In this document: in pieces, positions 33,244 through 42,649 of the stretch | Layout: each line of letters opens with the position of its first letter | How positions within the stretch are numbered: the stretch's first letter is position 1 | Source: Roseivirga seohaensis | Lineage (GTDB): Bacteria > Bacteroidota > Bacteroidia > Cytophagales > Cyclobacteriaceae | Reading direction: 5' to 3' | Assembly (NCBI RefSeq): GCF_001592945.1 | Contig: NZ_LRPB01000046.1 | Span: forward strand, 1 to 64,000 | DNA: 64,000 bases | Translations under genes and position numbers: made by a program | Notes under the pieces: generated by a model | The model's database searches: none | Told to the model about the DNA's origin: nothing | Seen by the model: the letters and a program-made list of their open reading frames with translations, nothing else

Positions 33244-36200
33244 TTTTAAATCGTTCTTCGGTTAATGGTCTGTCGTGTTCATCTCTAATCAATTGACGGC
33301 CTTCTGCCATTTTCGCAAAAATGAAGTAGAGCCCAGGAATTATAATTACCCCGAAAATTGTTCCGAGCATCATACCCCCTAATGCCGAAGCGCCAATTGT
33401 TCTGTTTCCAATTGCACCGGCTCCAGTGGCTATTACAAGCGGAATCAAACCAGCCACAAAAGCAAATGAAGTCATCAAAATTGGTCGGAAACGCGTTTTT
33501 GCTCCCTCAATAGCTGCTTCAAGAATTGTAAAACCTTGCCTATGTTTCTGCACAGCAAACTCTACAATTAATACAGCATTCTTTCCAAGTAAACCCACCA
33601 ACATAATCAGTCCAATCTGTGCATAGATATCGTTATCTAAGCCCATCAATTTGAGCAATAAAAACGAACCAAATACCCCCACTGGAATTGATAGAATAAC
33701 CGCAAGTGGTAAAAGGAAACTTTCGTACTGAGCTGCCAATACAAAATACACAAAGGCTAATACAATGATAAAAATGTAAATAGCTTGATTTCCACTACTG
33801 GCCTCGTCATATGACAGTCCTTCCCAAGCAATATCATAACCCTTAGGTAAGGTTTCCTTGGCCACCTCATTGATTGCCTGAATAGCATCTGCAGTAGTAT
33901 ATCCTTTTGAAGGTAAACCCCTGATAGAGGCTGAATTATACATATTATAACGGGTTACCTCATTTGGCCCTTGCTTCTTCTCAATTTTCATAAAGGCTGA
34001 ATAAGGCACCATTTCTCCATGATCGTTTTTAACAAAGAGTTTTAATACATCTGAAGGAAGTTTTCTGAATTGTGGGTCTGACTGCACATAAACTTTGAAG
34101 AAACGTCCGAACCTGATAAAGCCCTGCTCATAAGTACTACCAATCAAAATATTGAGGTTTTCCATAGCATCATTAATAGAAACCCCTTTTTGCATTGCTA
34201 ATTCATTGTCTATCACCAATTCGTATTGTGGGTAATTGGCAGCGAAGAAGGTAAACAGACCTGTTAGCTCTTCGCGCTTGCCCAAATCCTCAATAAACTG
34301 CTTATTGATTTTATCAAATTCTTGGTAATCGGTATTGGTAGTTTTATCTAACAAACGCATAGAAAAACCACCCGAAGAACCGAAGCCAGGTACTGCTGGT
34401 GGCTCGAAAAACTCTACCACGGCACCAAGCCCTTTCGACTTTTCTTCCAACTCTTCCATGATTTCCTTTACAGATTCTTCTCGATCTCCCCAAGGTTTGA
34501 GGTTGATAAGACAAGTACCTGCATTAGAGCCCCTTCCTTCGGTCATAATTTCATAACCTGCCAATGAAGAAACCGATTCTACCCCATCAATTTCTTCACA
34601 GATTTTCTGAAGCTTTTGAGATATTTGATTGGTTCTTTCCAAGGTAGAGCCCGGAGGAGTTTGGATAATCGCATAAATAGTACCTTGGTCTTCGCCCGGA
34701 ATAAAGCCTGAAGGAAGTACTTTGCTTTCTAAATAAATTCCCGCACAAAACGCTATCAAAATACCGAAAGTCACTACTCTTCGGTTTACAATTCGCCTTA
34801 ACAATGAAGTATACCTTCCAGTTATTTTTTCAAAGCCATTATTGAATCCATCGAGCAACCTGTTCAATACCGTTTTTTTCTTTGGCTGGCCGTGTGTATT
34901 CTTAAGGATTATAGCGCAAAGTACTGGAGTAAGCGTAAGCGCCACCACACCAGAAAGCACAATTGCCGAAGCCATGGTAATAGAAAACTGCCTGTAGAAA
35001 ATACCCACTGGACCAGTCATAAATGCCAACGGAACAAAAACGGCTGTCATTACCGCGGTAATGGCTATAATAGCACCACTGATTTCATGCAATACCTCTT
35101 GTGTAGCCACATAAGGCGAAAGGTTTTTCTCTTCCATTTTGGCATGTACAGCTTCCACCACAACAATGGCATTATCTACCACTATACCAATGGCCAATAC
35201 CAGCGCAAAAAGTGTAATTAGGTTAATGGAAAGACCGAAAAACTGCATAACGAAAAATGCACCAATCAACGAAACAGGAACAGCCAACGTGGGAATTAAA
35301 GTAGATCGCCAGTCGCCTAGGAATACGAAAACCACCACAGCAACCAGAATAAAGGCTTCGCCCAAAGTGTGGAGTACTTTATCAATTGATGCATCTAAAA
35401 ATTGAGATACATCATAGCTAATTTTATAGTCCATTCCGGGAGGGAAATTGGCTTTCATTTCTTCCAATTTCGATTTTACCTCGGCAATTACATCACTCGC
35501 ATTACTTCCATAGTTCTGCTTTAATACAATAGCGGCAGAAGGATGCCCATCTAAATTAGAGTAGATATCGAAAAACTCACTCCCCAATTCTGATTTAGCA
35601 ATATCCTTTAAGTGAATGCTTTCCCCTTCAGAATTAGCCCGAATGATGATATTATCATATTCCTCAGGTTTGTTAAATCGGCCTTTATAGGTAAGCACAT
35701 ACTCTAACGATTGGGCTGCAATACCAGAGCTTTGGCCAATTCTACCTGGTCGACCAATAATACTTTGCTCTGCCAAGGCTTCCATCACTTCCTCCACAGA
35801 AATATTATAGGCGCGCATTCTATCTGGGTTCAGCCATATACGCATGGCATAAGTTCTACTACCCAAAATCTGCGATCTGGCAACCCCTTTAATCCTGTTT
35901 ATTTCGGGGATCATCTGAACGTTGGCGTAATTGTAAAGGAACTTCTCATCCATACTTTCATTGTCCGCATACAGGTTAACATACATCAGCATACTTGGCT
36001 GAATGGGCGTAATGATTACCCCTTCCCGTTGTACTAATTCTGGCAGCAACGGCATTACTTGGTCTACCCGAGTTTTCACTCGGATAACCGCGAGATTGGG
36101 GTCTGTACCGGGTTCAAAAACTACGTTTATGGTAGCCTCTCCAGCGCTTGTAGCATCTGTGGCCATATAGCGCATGTCTTGAACACCGTTGATTGAATTT

Positions 36201-36397
36201 TCTAAAGTAATGAGGGTAGACTTTACCAAAACATCGGCACTAGAGCCAGGGTAAGCAATAAATATACTAACCGTTGTTGGTGCTATTTGGGGGAACTGAG
36301 AGATAGGCAGCTGCTTAATGGCCAGCCCACCTATGAAAATGATAACGACCGAAATCACAATTGCGAAGACGGGTCTGTGTAATATTTTATTAAACAT
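33236..36397 (-). CDS. RND efflux pump inner membrane transporter (AcrB/MexB type)
   Basis: The 1053-residue protein has 12 spans and two large periplasmic loops. Marks of the hydrophobe/amphiphile efflux branch are visible: FNKILHRPVFAIVISVVIIF at the start, the proton-relay Asp pair in span 4 (LAIGIVVDNAIVVVEAVHA), and the GxGA-rich repeat segments such as FVAGLIPLVIATGAGAIGNR near 985. It takes up substrate from the periplasm or membrane and drives export with protons. It starts 25 bases after the adaptor gene. Confidence 0.95.
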   Translation of the reverse strand: MFNKILHRPVFAIVISVVIIFIGGLAIKQLPISQFPQIAPTTVSIFIAYPGSSADVLVKSTLITLENSINGVQDMRYMATDATSAGEATINVVFEPGTDPNLAVIRVKTRVDQVMPLLPELVQREGVIITPIQPSMLMYVNLYADNESMDEKFLYNYANVQMIPEINRIKGVARSQILGSRTYAMRIWLNPDRMRAYNISVEEVMEALAEQSIIGRPGRIGQSSGIAAQSLEYVLTYKGRFNKPEEYDNIIIRANSEGESIHLKDIAKSELGSEFFDIYSNLDGHPSAAIVLKQNYGSNASDVIAEVKSKLEEMKANFPPGMDYKISYDVSQFLDASIDKVLHTLGEAFILVAVVVFVFLGDWRSTLIPTLAVPVSLIGAFFVMQFFGLSINLITLFALVLAIGIVVDNAIVVVEAVHAKMEEKNLSPYVATQEVLHEISGAIIAITAVMTAVFVPLAFMTGPVGIFYRQFSITMASAIVLSGVVALTLTPVLCAIILKNTHGQPKKKTVLNRLLDGFNNGFEKITGRYTSLLRRIVNRRVVTFGILIAFCAGIYLESKVLPSGFIPGEDQGTIYAIIQTPPGSTLERTNQISQKLQKICEEIDGVESVSSLAGYEIMTEGRGSNAGTCLINLKPWGDREESVKEIMEELEEKSKGLGAVVEFFEPPAVPGFGSSGGFSMRLLDKTTNTDYQEFDKINKQFIEDLGKREELTGLFTFFAANYPQYELVIDNELAMQKGVSINDAMENLNILIGSTYEQGFIRFGRFFKVYVQSDPQFRKLPSDVLKLFVKNDHGEMVPYSAFMKIEKKQGPNEVTRYNMYNSASIRGLPSKGYTTADAIQAINEVAKETLPKGYDIAWEGLSYDEASSGNQAIYIFIIVLAFVYFVLAAQYESFLLPLAVILSIPVGVFGSFLLLKLMGLDNDIYAQIGLIMLVGLLGKNAVLIVEFAVQKHRQGFTILEAAIEGAKTRFRPILMTSFAFVAGLIPLVIATGAGAIGNRTIGASALGGMMLGTIFGVIIIPGLYFIFAKMAEGRQLIRDEHDRPLTEERFKNA

Positions 36398-36422
36398 CTT
36401 TTTCTGATTTTTAGGAGGTAGA

Positions 36423-37505
36423 TTATTCAGCGTATAAATTCAGATTAGACAGTACTGCCATTGGCTGCACAAAGTCATAGCTGATCTCATCGTTTTCCCT
36501 AACCAAACGTAGGCCTTCTAGAAGGATTTTATCATTTTCTGACAAGCCTTCTGAAACCGCAAATACATGGGGCATTTCAGCCGCAATTTTAATTTCTCTA
36601 GACCTAACTACATTGTGTTCGTCTATCACGAATACATATCTTTTGTCTAGAATTTCGAATGTAGATTTCTGAGGAATTAGCAGTGCGTTTTCCAGTGGAA
36701 CGCTCATTAATACGTTGCCTGTTCCGCCATGGCGCAATAGGCCATTCGGGTTGGGGAATGTTGCTCTGAAAGCAATATTTCCTGTTTCGTTATTGAAGTC
36801 AGCTTCTATCGTTTCTACAACTCCGGCCTGATCGAATTGCTTATTATTGGCCATTAAGAGTTTTACGTTAACGGCCTCAATACTCTGTATTTGAGATTTA
36901 TAATCTAAGTATTCAGCCTCTGGTACATTGTAATACACCCACATTTGGCTATTGTCAGAGAAGTTTGAAAGCAGCTCGCCTTCCTCTAATAAACTTCCTT
37001 CGCGAACATGAAACCTGTCAATGATTCCATCAAACGGAGCTCTAATTTCTGTGAATTGTAAATGAACTTGTGCCAATGACAATTCGGCCTTGGCCTTTTC
37101 TAGTGTGGCCTGCGCCAAAGCCAACTCATTTGGAGCTACCACATTGCTATCGGCCAACTTTTTAGTGTTTTGGTATTCTATTTCTGCAAAATTGACCTCA
37201 GCTTGAGCCTTTTGTAATTCGGCTTCATAAAGCTTAGGCATAATCTTAAATAGCAGTTGACCTTGCTTTACAGACTGACCTTCATCTACATAAATTTTCT
37301 GCAAGTAGCCTCTTTCTTGAGCACGTAACTCAATATGGCGAATAGAGCGAATTTGACTTACATAATTTTTGGTTATGGAAGTGTCCATGCGAGCAGGACT
37401 TGTTACTGAAAACTTGGTTTCAATTTCATGAACTTCCTTTTTTGATTCACAGCTTGTGTATAGCAACAATGCACACAAACTCGTAAGCATGAGAATTTTC
37501 TTCAT
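36423..37505 (-). CDS. RND efflux periplasmic adaptor (membrane fusion protein)
   Basis: The 360-residue lipoprotein (lipobox YTSC, Cys19) carries the adaptor layout: lipoyl half-motifs (RAQERGYLQKIYVDEGQSVK and RAPFDGIIDRFHVREGSLLE), an intervening helical hairpin (about 85-150), a beta-barrel and a membrane-proximal domain. It links the RND pump to the outer membrane channel. The ATG at 37505 gives a clean lipoprotein signal; a further upstream frame to 37574 does not. It is first in the operon; no tetR-type regulator is adjacent. Confidence 0.95.
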   Translation of the reverse strand: MKKILMLTSLCALLLYTSCESKKEVHEIETKFSVTSPARMDTSITKNYVSQIRSIRHIELRAQERGYLQKIYVDEGQSVKQGQLLFKIMPKLYEAELQKAQAEVNFAEIEYQNTKKLADSNVVAPNELALAQATLEKAKAELSLAQVHLQFTEIRAPFDGIIDRFHVREGSLLEEGELLSNFSDNSQMWVYYNVPEAEYLDYKSQIQSIEAVNVKLLMANNKQFDQAGVVETIEADFNNETGNIAFRATFPNPNGLLRHGGTGNVLMSVPLENALLIPQKSTFEILDKRYVFVIDEHNVVRSREIKIAAEMPHVFAVSEGLSENDKILLEGLRLVRENDEISYDFVQPMAVLSNLNLYAE

Positions 37506-37665
37506 CACAATTTTGGGATTTAAAAACAATAAGATTTTAAGGGTATTTCTTTTGAGATATGTGCTTACAAGCACAAAATGATCTCTTGTGACTTTTATAG
37601 GTCACTTAGTTATAGAATTTTAGACCGGGCTATTAGACAACAACCTAACCTACTAGAAATAAGTA

Positions 37666-38079
37666 TTATATGCGAAAAACCTGATATACAATATACCAGT
37701 GGCGGGAAGTTAAATAGGAAAAACGCTGTGTAAAAGTTACCTTCTTTACCCTTCGGCTAGAGAAAAAGCCAAGCAACAATAAGCACAAAATAGCCGCCAT
37801 ATATGTGCTACTTGCAAGGTGCTTTTTTGAAGAGGTTAGCTCTTCTTCAATCTCAGTTTCAACAACATCAATATTGAAAGTTTTTTCAAAGTCTGACAAT
37901 GGAGCTTCTGAAAGAAAAAACTGATGATCTTGAGCAACGAGAGGTATAACTTCAGTGCTTTCATTCAGCACTTCGGAGCATATTACTGAATCCTGATTTA
38001 ATTGTGCGTATGGATAGCCCCAGACATTCAATATTAGAATGCCAATTGCTAAAAAATACCCTAAACGCAGATTTTTCAT
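37666..38079 (-). CDS. Hypothetical exported single-span protein, 137 residues
   Basis: The protein has an N-terminal signal-like segment (about 7-25), an acidic middle (about 40-82) and one membrane span (about 90-109) followed by a basic tail (SSRRVKKVTFTQRFSYLTSR). The layout predicts an acidic periplasmic domain and a short cytoplasmic tail if the signal is cleaved. No family is recognised. It lies upstream of the efflux operon with 160 bases between, so it may be separately transcribed. Confidence 0.55.
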   Translation of the reverse strand: MKNLRLGYFLAIGILILNVWGYPYAQLNQDSVICSEVLNESTEVIPLVAQDHQFFLSEAPLSDFEKTFNIDVVETEIEEELTSSKKHLASSTYMAAILCLLLLGFFSSRRVKKVTFTQRFSYLTSRHWYIVYQVFRI

Positions 38080-38456
38080 TAGGCGCCAAAGCTACATTAC
38101 CGTAATAATATAGCCAAATACAGATTTGTTAATTTTTCATTAAATATCAAAAATTAAAATAAGCTGGTTTTATAAGATGATGTAGAGTGTAGTACCAACC
38201 TTACTTTACGTCTCGCTGACCACTGAACAACCAAAACACCTCTGCCTATCGAATATATTGAGCAAGGCTGCCAATTATAAATTTCTAACATAGCTAATTT
38301 TGAAGTAAACGATAGTATTGTTGACCTCCAAAGACATTGGGCTGACTAACCGTAACACATTTAAGAGGGACTATTTGAATATAACTGCACTTTTTGTTTC
38401 ATTACACAGCCTTGATTTCCATAGTATAACACTTTAATTGCGGACGCCTTTGAATA
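38080..38456. other. Intergenic region between divergent genes, nothing recognised
   Basis: About 377 AT-rich bases separate the minus-strand exported protein from the Crp/Fnr gene. No reading frame of note, long hairpin or clear TTG-N19-TAnnTTTG match was found; promoters for both genes are expected here. Confidence 0.5.
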
Positions 38457-39038
38457 ATGAGTAAAAGACAACTTATAGATTATGTGCAAAAAATTGTCGC
38501 ACTAAACGATATTGAAACAGAGCAGTTTGTGTCTTGTTTTGAAGAGGTGAATATAAAAAAACGACAATTTATTGTTCAGCCTAACTTCACAAATAGCCAT
38601 AGGTCATTTGTAGTAAAAGGTGCTTTCAGAAGTTATATTGTATCGGCTGAAGGACAGGAACATACACTTCAATTTGCCATTGAGAATTGGTGGGTTTCAG
38701 ATTTCAATAGTTACATCTACCAACACCCTGCAACTCTATTTATTGTTGCGTTAGAAGACAGTACCATCCTACAAATTGAATTCGAAAAAGAACAAGAGTT
38801 AAAAGCATCTAACCATAAGTTCGAAACATTTTTTAGAATAATAGCAGAAAAAGGCCTAGCCTTTGAACATCGAAGAATTCTCTTCAACCTTACTCAGTCT
38901 GCGGAAGCACGATACGAGAATTTTCTGTTGAATTTCCCCAATTTCGTTCAACGCGTACCTCAATACGCGTTGGCTTCATACCTAGGAATGACCACCGAGT
39001 TTTTATCCAGAATCAGAAATAAGAGAACTAAAAAATAG
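38457..39038 (+). CDS. Crp/Fnr family transcriptional regulator (second)
   Basis: The 193-residue protein has the cyclic-nucleotide-binding-like domain (about 15-115; RSFVVKGAFRSYIVSAEGQE) and a C-terminal helix-turn-helix (RVPQYALASYLGMTTEFLSRIRNK). Like the regulator at 5049 it lacks an Fe-S Cys set. Its stop codon is followed directly by an FNR-like box (39039-39052), repeating the arrangement seen at 5627. It probably controls the downstream NTF2-like and SPW-like genes. Confidence 0.85.
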   Translation: MSKRQLIDYVQKIVALNDIETEQFVSCFEEVNIKKRQFIVQPNFTNSHRSFVVKGAFRSYIVSAEGQEHTLQFAIENWWVSDFNSYIYQHPATLFIVALEDSTILQIEFEKEQELKASNHKFETFFRIIAEKGLAFEHRRILFNLTQSAEARYENFLLNFPNFVQRVPQYALASYLGMTTEFLSRIRNKRTKK

Positions 39039-39052
39039 TTGAACTAGATCAA
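39039..39052 (+). promoter_or_regulatory. FNR/CRP-type box after the second Crp/Fnr gene
   Basis: TTGAA-CTAG-ATCAA matches TTGAT-N4-ATCAA with one mismatch. It begins one base after the regulator's stop codon and lies about 90 bases before the NTF2-like gene. Confidence 0.55.
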
Positions 39053-39142
39053 CCTTATTTCTTAAACTACTTCATATTTATTGCTTTTGAATTGCTGGAC
39101 TTTTGTCATGTCGATATTGACAAACAATTCAAAAAAACAAAA

Positions 39143-39496
39143 ATGGAACAATCTTTAAATGAAATTTTATCAGCCAAAAACGAGCTGGTAAGAAAAGGGC
39201 AAATTGTAGAAGCCACAGAAAAGTATTTTGCTTCGAATGTAAAAACCTTGGACTTTGATGGTACTGTAACAAACAACAAAGAGGAAATGCTAGTCAAAAT
39301 GAAAGGTTTTGCCAACGCAATTGCTAAAGTGAATGATATCATCATGCATAATGCTGCCTTGATTGGAGATATTTCTTTTGCTGAATTTACTTTCGACTTT
39401 GACATGAAAGACGGTAGTAAGGTTTTTTGGCACGAGATTCTTAGAACTGTTTGGCAAAACGGGCAGGTAATAGAAGAACAATATTTCAAAGCTTAA
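39143..39496 (+). CDS. NTF2/SnoaL-like protein
   Basis: The 117-residue protein fits the SnoaL-like cone-shaped fold: an N-terminal helix (EILSAKNELVRKGQIVEATE), KYFASNVKTLDFDG, and closing strands (AEFTFDFDMKDGSKVFWHEI, LRTVWQNGQVIEEQYF). Members include isomerases, hydrolases and non-catalytic binders; no catalytic residues can be assigned with confidence. The ATG at 39143 is preferred over an upstream in-frame start at 39092, which adds residues of no family character. It is followed 11 bases later by the SPW-like gene. Confidence 0.75.
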   Translation: MEQSLNEILSAKNELVRKGQIVEATEKYFASNVKTLDFDGTVTNNKEEMLVKMKGFANAIAKVNDIIMHNAALIGDISFAEFTFDFDMKDGSKVFWHEILRTVWQNGQVIEEQYFKA

Positions 39497-39507
39497 ATTA
39501 GGTTGGT

Positions 39508-39870
39508 ATGAGATTCGTAACTAAGAATATGCACGCCTTTCTGGACTACCCTGTAGCTTTAGCACTTATAGGTTTACCATTCATACTTGGCTTGGGAAAT
39601 TCAAACTCATTCGCTTTACTGCTGTCTGTAGCTACAGGAATTGCAGCTTTTATCTTAACCCTGCTTACAGACCATCGATTAGGTGTTTACCGAATCGTTC
39701 CATACAAATGGCATCTCATAGTAGATGCACTGGTAGGACTTGTATTTGTTACCGCTCCTTTTCTCTTTTCATTCAGCGGAATAGACGCCAACTACTTCTG
39801 GATAAATGGCGCAGCCGTTTTAACAGTGGTGAGCTTGCATAAACCTGAACAAGCCAGTGAAATAGATTAA
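39508..39870 (+). CDS. SPW repeat-like small membrane protein
   Basis: The 120-residue protein has four hydrophobic segments (about 10-28, 32-52, 67-85, 93-108) and motifs MHAFLDYPVALALIGLPFIL and KWHLIVDALVGLVFVTAPFL, which read as two related halves as in the SPW family of small four-span proteins of unknown role. It appears to be cotranscribed with the NTF2-like gene. Confidence 0.65.
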   Translation: MRFVTKNMHAFLDYPVALALIGLPFILGLGNSNSFALLLSVATGIAAFILTLLTDHRLGVYRIVPYKWHLIVDALVGLVFVTAPFLFSFSGIDANYFWINGAAVLTVVSLHKPEQASEID

Positions 39871-40185
39871 GGGTAATTAATCTCTAAAAAACACCCCCAT
39901 TCGCGATAAATAGAAGATAAATATTTTCAGAAACCTAACTATTTATAGTAAGGAAAAGAAGCAAATAAGGTTTGCACCAATCTATATGGTAAAACATGAA
40001 ACCACTGTGAGCATGTCAAAAAATTCTTCCGAATAAGATCGATAAAGAATGAATTCACTTGAGTGGATTTTGTGATATCAAACAAGGTAACATCCAGTTT
40101 TATAACCATTTACTTTTAAAAAGGGGGGACAGGTTTTCAATCAGAAAAAGCATTTAAAACAAACATTCAATAAAATTTAGAAACA
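39871..40185. other. Intergenic region, no gene seen
   Basis: This 315-base stretch is AT-rich with one G6 run (within AAAAAGGGGGGACAGG near 40117). No convincing promoter, hairpin or coding frame was recognised. Confidence 0.5.
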
Positions 40186-40647
40186 ATGAAAAAGTCGATT
40201 AACATTTTAGTAGTAGTAATGATGATGGTACTAGGTACAAATGTCAGTGCTCAGAATAAAAACGCCAACAATATTGATGACAGTAAAATAGCACTTCAAG
40301 GTTATAGCCCTGTTTCGTATTTGGATTTAGGTATCGCTCAAAAAGGCCTAAAAGAACACAAAGCTACCCATGATGGACTAGCGTATTATTTTACAAGCGA
40401 GGCTCAAAAGAAATCTTTCGAATCAAATCCAAAAAAATACTTACCTCAATACGGTGGATATTGTGCCTTTGGTGTTTCAGTTGGTGCAAAATTCAGGGTT
40501 GATCCAAATAAATTCGTAGTAAAAGACGGGAAATACTTCTTGTTCCTATATGATTTGGAAGTAGATGCACAACAACTTTGGATTACTGGTAATCACAAAG
40601 AGCTAGTAGAGAAAGCCAATATGAACTGGACAAAGTTGAGTAAATAA
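40186..40647 (+). CDS. YHS domain-containing exported protein
   Basis: The 153-residue protein has a Sec signal peptide (about 1-23, ending VSAQ). The mature part contains the YHS-like pattern: ALQGYSPVSYLD, HDGLAYYFTSEAQKKSFESN, PKKYLPQYGGYCAFGVSVG. This Tyr-His-Ser-type domain is linked to metal handling, and proteins of this shape occur near copper and redox genes. A single Cys in GGYCAFG may help bind metal. The partner is unknown. Confidence 0.85.
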   Translation: MKKSINILVVVMMMVLGTNVSAQNKNANNIDDSKIALQGYSPVSYLDLGIAQKGLKEHKATHDGLAYYFTSEAQKKSFESNPKKYLPQYGGYCAFGVSVGAKFRVDPNKFVVKDGKYFLFLYDLEVDAQQLWITGNHKELVEKANMNWTKLSK

Positions 40648-40703
40648 TAATTAGGTGAATGATTTAAGGTATTTGGTGTTAGACTAAAACGCCCGATACC
40701 TTA

Positions 40704-40874
40704 ATGTTTTTTAAATCAATGAAAAGAAGCGTTAAAGTCCTGATTTTAAAACCATTGCTAATCATAAGCGCCAATAAACTAGCTTTAGCTACTGCTTCGG
40801 AACTGATTTCCTGTTCCATTGAAAACACTGAATGTCAGGAGCAGCTTTCGGTTCTACCAACAGACCAACACTAG
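40704..40874 (+). CDS. Possible small exported peptide, 56 residues
   Basis: A short frame reads MFFKSMKRSVKVLILKPLLI and continues through ATASELISCSIENTECQE to a TAG stop. An internal ATG at 40719 would begin with MKRSVKVL, giving a basic start, a hydrophobic core and an Ala-x-Ala site like a signal peptide, then a 20-30 residue tail with two Cys. It lies between two genes of the same strand. No family is known; it could be chance. Confidence 0.3.
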   Translation: MFFKSMKRSVKVLILKPLLIISANKLALATASELISCSIENTECQEQLSVLPTDQH

Positions 40875-40937
40875 ATTAAAGAAAAATGTAATACACAGGT
40901 TACACTATATACTTTTACTTTATATAAACCCATAACC

Positions 40938-41417
40938 ATGAAAATTGAGTTGAAGCGACTTTCAGAAGTAAAAAAGTCTATGATTATTGAATTAATGAAT
41001 AATCAGTTGGTAAGACGACAAATGCCCTTGCTGACAGAATATTTTAATGAAAGTATGTGTGATGCATTCATTGCTAGTAAAGAACAGTTATGGGCTGAAA
41101 ATGGCTACGGGCCATGGGCTTTCATTGTCAATGGCCAATTCGCTGGCTGGGGTGGATTACAGCCAGAAAAAGGAGAAGTAGACTTGGCTCTCGTACTACA
41201 TCCAGACTATTGGGGTTTAGGGAAATTCATATACCATCAAATTATAGACAAAGCATTTAATGAAATGCAGCTAAAATCAGTAACAGTATTATTTCCTCCT
41301 ACAAGAACAAGAACCAAAGGCCTAATACGGCTAGGATTTAAAGAAGATGGTGAATTAGAAATTGAAAACAGAAGGTTTATTAGATACAGAATAGAAAACC
41401 CTAACCACAACGCTTAA
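40938..41417 (+). CDS. GNAT family N-acetyltransferase
   Basis: The 159-residue protein has the GNAT fold: strand GPWAFIVNGQFAGWGGLQP, strand EVDLALVLHPDYWGLGK (the acetyl-CoA loop in variant form, Trp-Gly-Leu-Gly-Lys), and the late TRTKGLIRLGFKEDGEL segment that corresponds to the usual motif B. The acceptor (small molecule or protein amine) is unknown. It is a single gene followed by a long repeat-filled gap. Confidence 0.85.
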   Translation: MKIELKRLSEVKKSMIIELMNNQLVRRQMPLLTEYFNESMCDAFIASKEQLWAENGYGPWAFIVNGQFAGWGGLQPEKGEVDLALVLHPDYWGLGKFIYHQIIDKAFNEMQLKSVTVLFPPTRTRTKGLIRLGFKEDGELEIENRRFIRYRIENPNHNA

Positions 41418-41669
41418 AATGATCAAACCGAAACTTAAATATCAACATATAAATTAGTAAAAAGTGGGTAATTTGTAAATACAAGCCTCACCTCTGATCC
41501 TCTTTCTTATGCCTAATTGTTTAAACCTATTTCAGAACAATATCCTCACTAACCATCGTTTACAACGAGGATTATCGCTACTGTCAATACTCTTCACCAG
41601 TAGATCTACTACATTAGTCCGTTATTCGCACACTACTTTTAATCCTGACCTCGAGAACTAAAGATGTTC

Positions 41670-41900
41670 GTCCCTTACAGGGCTTATTTGATTTTGTGCT
41701 AACAGGGAACGGGCTACGCCCGTCCCTACAATATCTCGCCCTTACAGGGCTTTCAGTTCAAAAAAACCTAGCTTCTTAAAACACATAAAGAGCAAAAGCA
41801 TTCAGCTTCACAAAACCCTGAAAGGGCGCCATATCCAAACGAAGGGCGCAACCCTTCGTAAAAAACCACCTCTCCTACTTAAGCCCTGTAGGGGCGTAAT
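41670..41900 (+). repeat. Cluster of short GC-rich intergenic palindromes
   Basis: Within this AT-rich region lie CCCTTACAGGG (41672), a hairpin GGGAACGGGCTACGCCCGTCCC split as GGGaACGGGC/GCCCGTCCC (41705-41725), GCCCTTACAGGGC (41738), CCCTGAAAGGG (41817), GAAGGGCGCAACCCTTC (41840) and GCCCTGTAGGGGC (41883). Variants of the same short stem repeat within 230 bases. No coding frame is seen between 41418 and 42314. Confidence 0.65.
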
Positions 41901-41935
41901 AAATTACCTTGACAACGCTATTAGAGGCTTTCCCC

Positions 41936-42064
41936 CTGTCGCAGGTTCTCCGAACCTGTGACGATTATAGTTCAGGACTCTGTCCTGATTATCACTCAAT
42001 AAAACGAACAGACTGTCGCGTCACAAACCTTAGCTATCGCTCGGTTTATTCCTCACAGTGACGG
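41936..42064 (+). repeat. REP-like repeat copy
   Basis: CTGTCGCAGGTTCTCCG then AACCTGTGACG and GGACTCTGTCC, followed by CAGACTGTCGCG and a region ending CACAGTGACGG. This is the order of the long unit, with the middle diverged. Confidence 0.7.
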
Positions 42065-42267
42065 TTCAGGGCGGTGGTTTATATAATAGACTGTTAACTG
42101 TACTTAATTTAAAATCCCCCACCTACCGCCCCACCTCGCTTTGCAGAAGCTTCGCGTAGGCAAGGAGGGCGGACATGCGTGCGAATATTGAATTACGGAT
42201 TTCTCACTCATCAAAGGACACAATCAATATAAACTACAATCAAGGTAAAAATAATTTACTACTCCGC

Positions 42268-42297
42268 TTGCTTCCTTTTTTATATTAACTACATTTA
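42268..42297 (+). promoter_or_regulatory. Promoter of the second padR gene
   Basis: TTG (42268-42270), a 19-base spacer and TACATTTA (42290-42297; one mismatch to TAnnTTTG) lie 17 bases before the ATG at 42315. Confidence 0.6.
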
Positions 42298-42314
42298 AGG
42301 TAAATAATAAAGCA

Positions 42315-42644
42315 ATGGGTAAACATAACCTTGGTGAATTCGAAGAAATCGTGCTCTTAACCGTGGCCATTTTGCATGGCGAAGCCTACGGAGTAGCTAT
42401 TATCGATGAAATGGAGTCGCGTTTGGGTCGCTCGGTAAGCATTGGCGCTTTGCAAACGGTATTAAGAAGATTGGAAGACAAAGGTTTTCTCACTTCTGAA
42501 TTTGGCGAAGCTACAAAAATGAGGGGCGGTAAAAGAAAACGGTTTTTCACGGTAACCAGTTTAGGCAAAACCACACTTCGCGAAGCCAAAGAGCAGCGCC
42601 TGAGTTTGTGGAAAGCCATTCCAGAAATAGCACTTAACGATTAA
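42315..42644 (+). CDS. PadR family transcriptional regulator (second)
   Basis: The 109-residue PadR-s2-type winged-helix protein carries LGEFEEIVLLTVAILHGEAYGV, GALQTVLRRLEDKGFLTSE and GGKRKRFFTVTSLGKTTL. It is closely similar to the regulator at 22616. The permease gene begins 5 bases after its stop, so the two are cotranscribed and probably autoregulated. The ligand is unknown. Confidence 0.9.
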   Translation: MGKHNLGEFEEIVLLTVAILHGEAYGVAIIDEMESRLGRSVSIGALQTVLRRLEDKGFLTSEFGEATKMRGGKRKRFFTVTSLGKTTLREAKEQRLSLWKAIPEIALND

Positions 42645-42649
42645 TCGTC

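Noticed and set aside
40069-40082. TTTGTGATATCAAA as a third FNR-type box before the YHS gene
   Set aside because: Spacing between half-sites does not fit TTGAT-N4-ATCAA, the palindrome is imperfect and it lies over 100 bases from the gene without a recognisable promoter.
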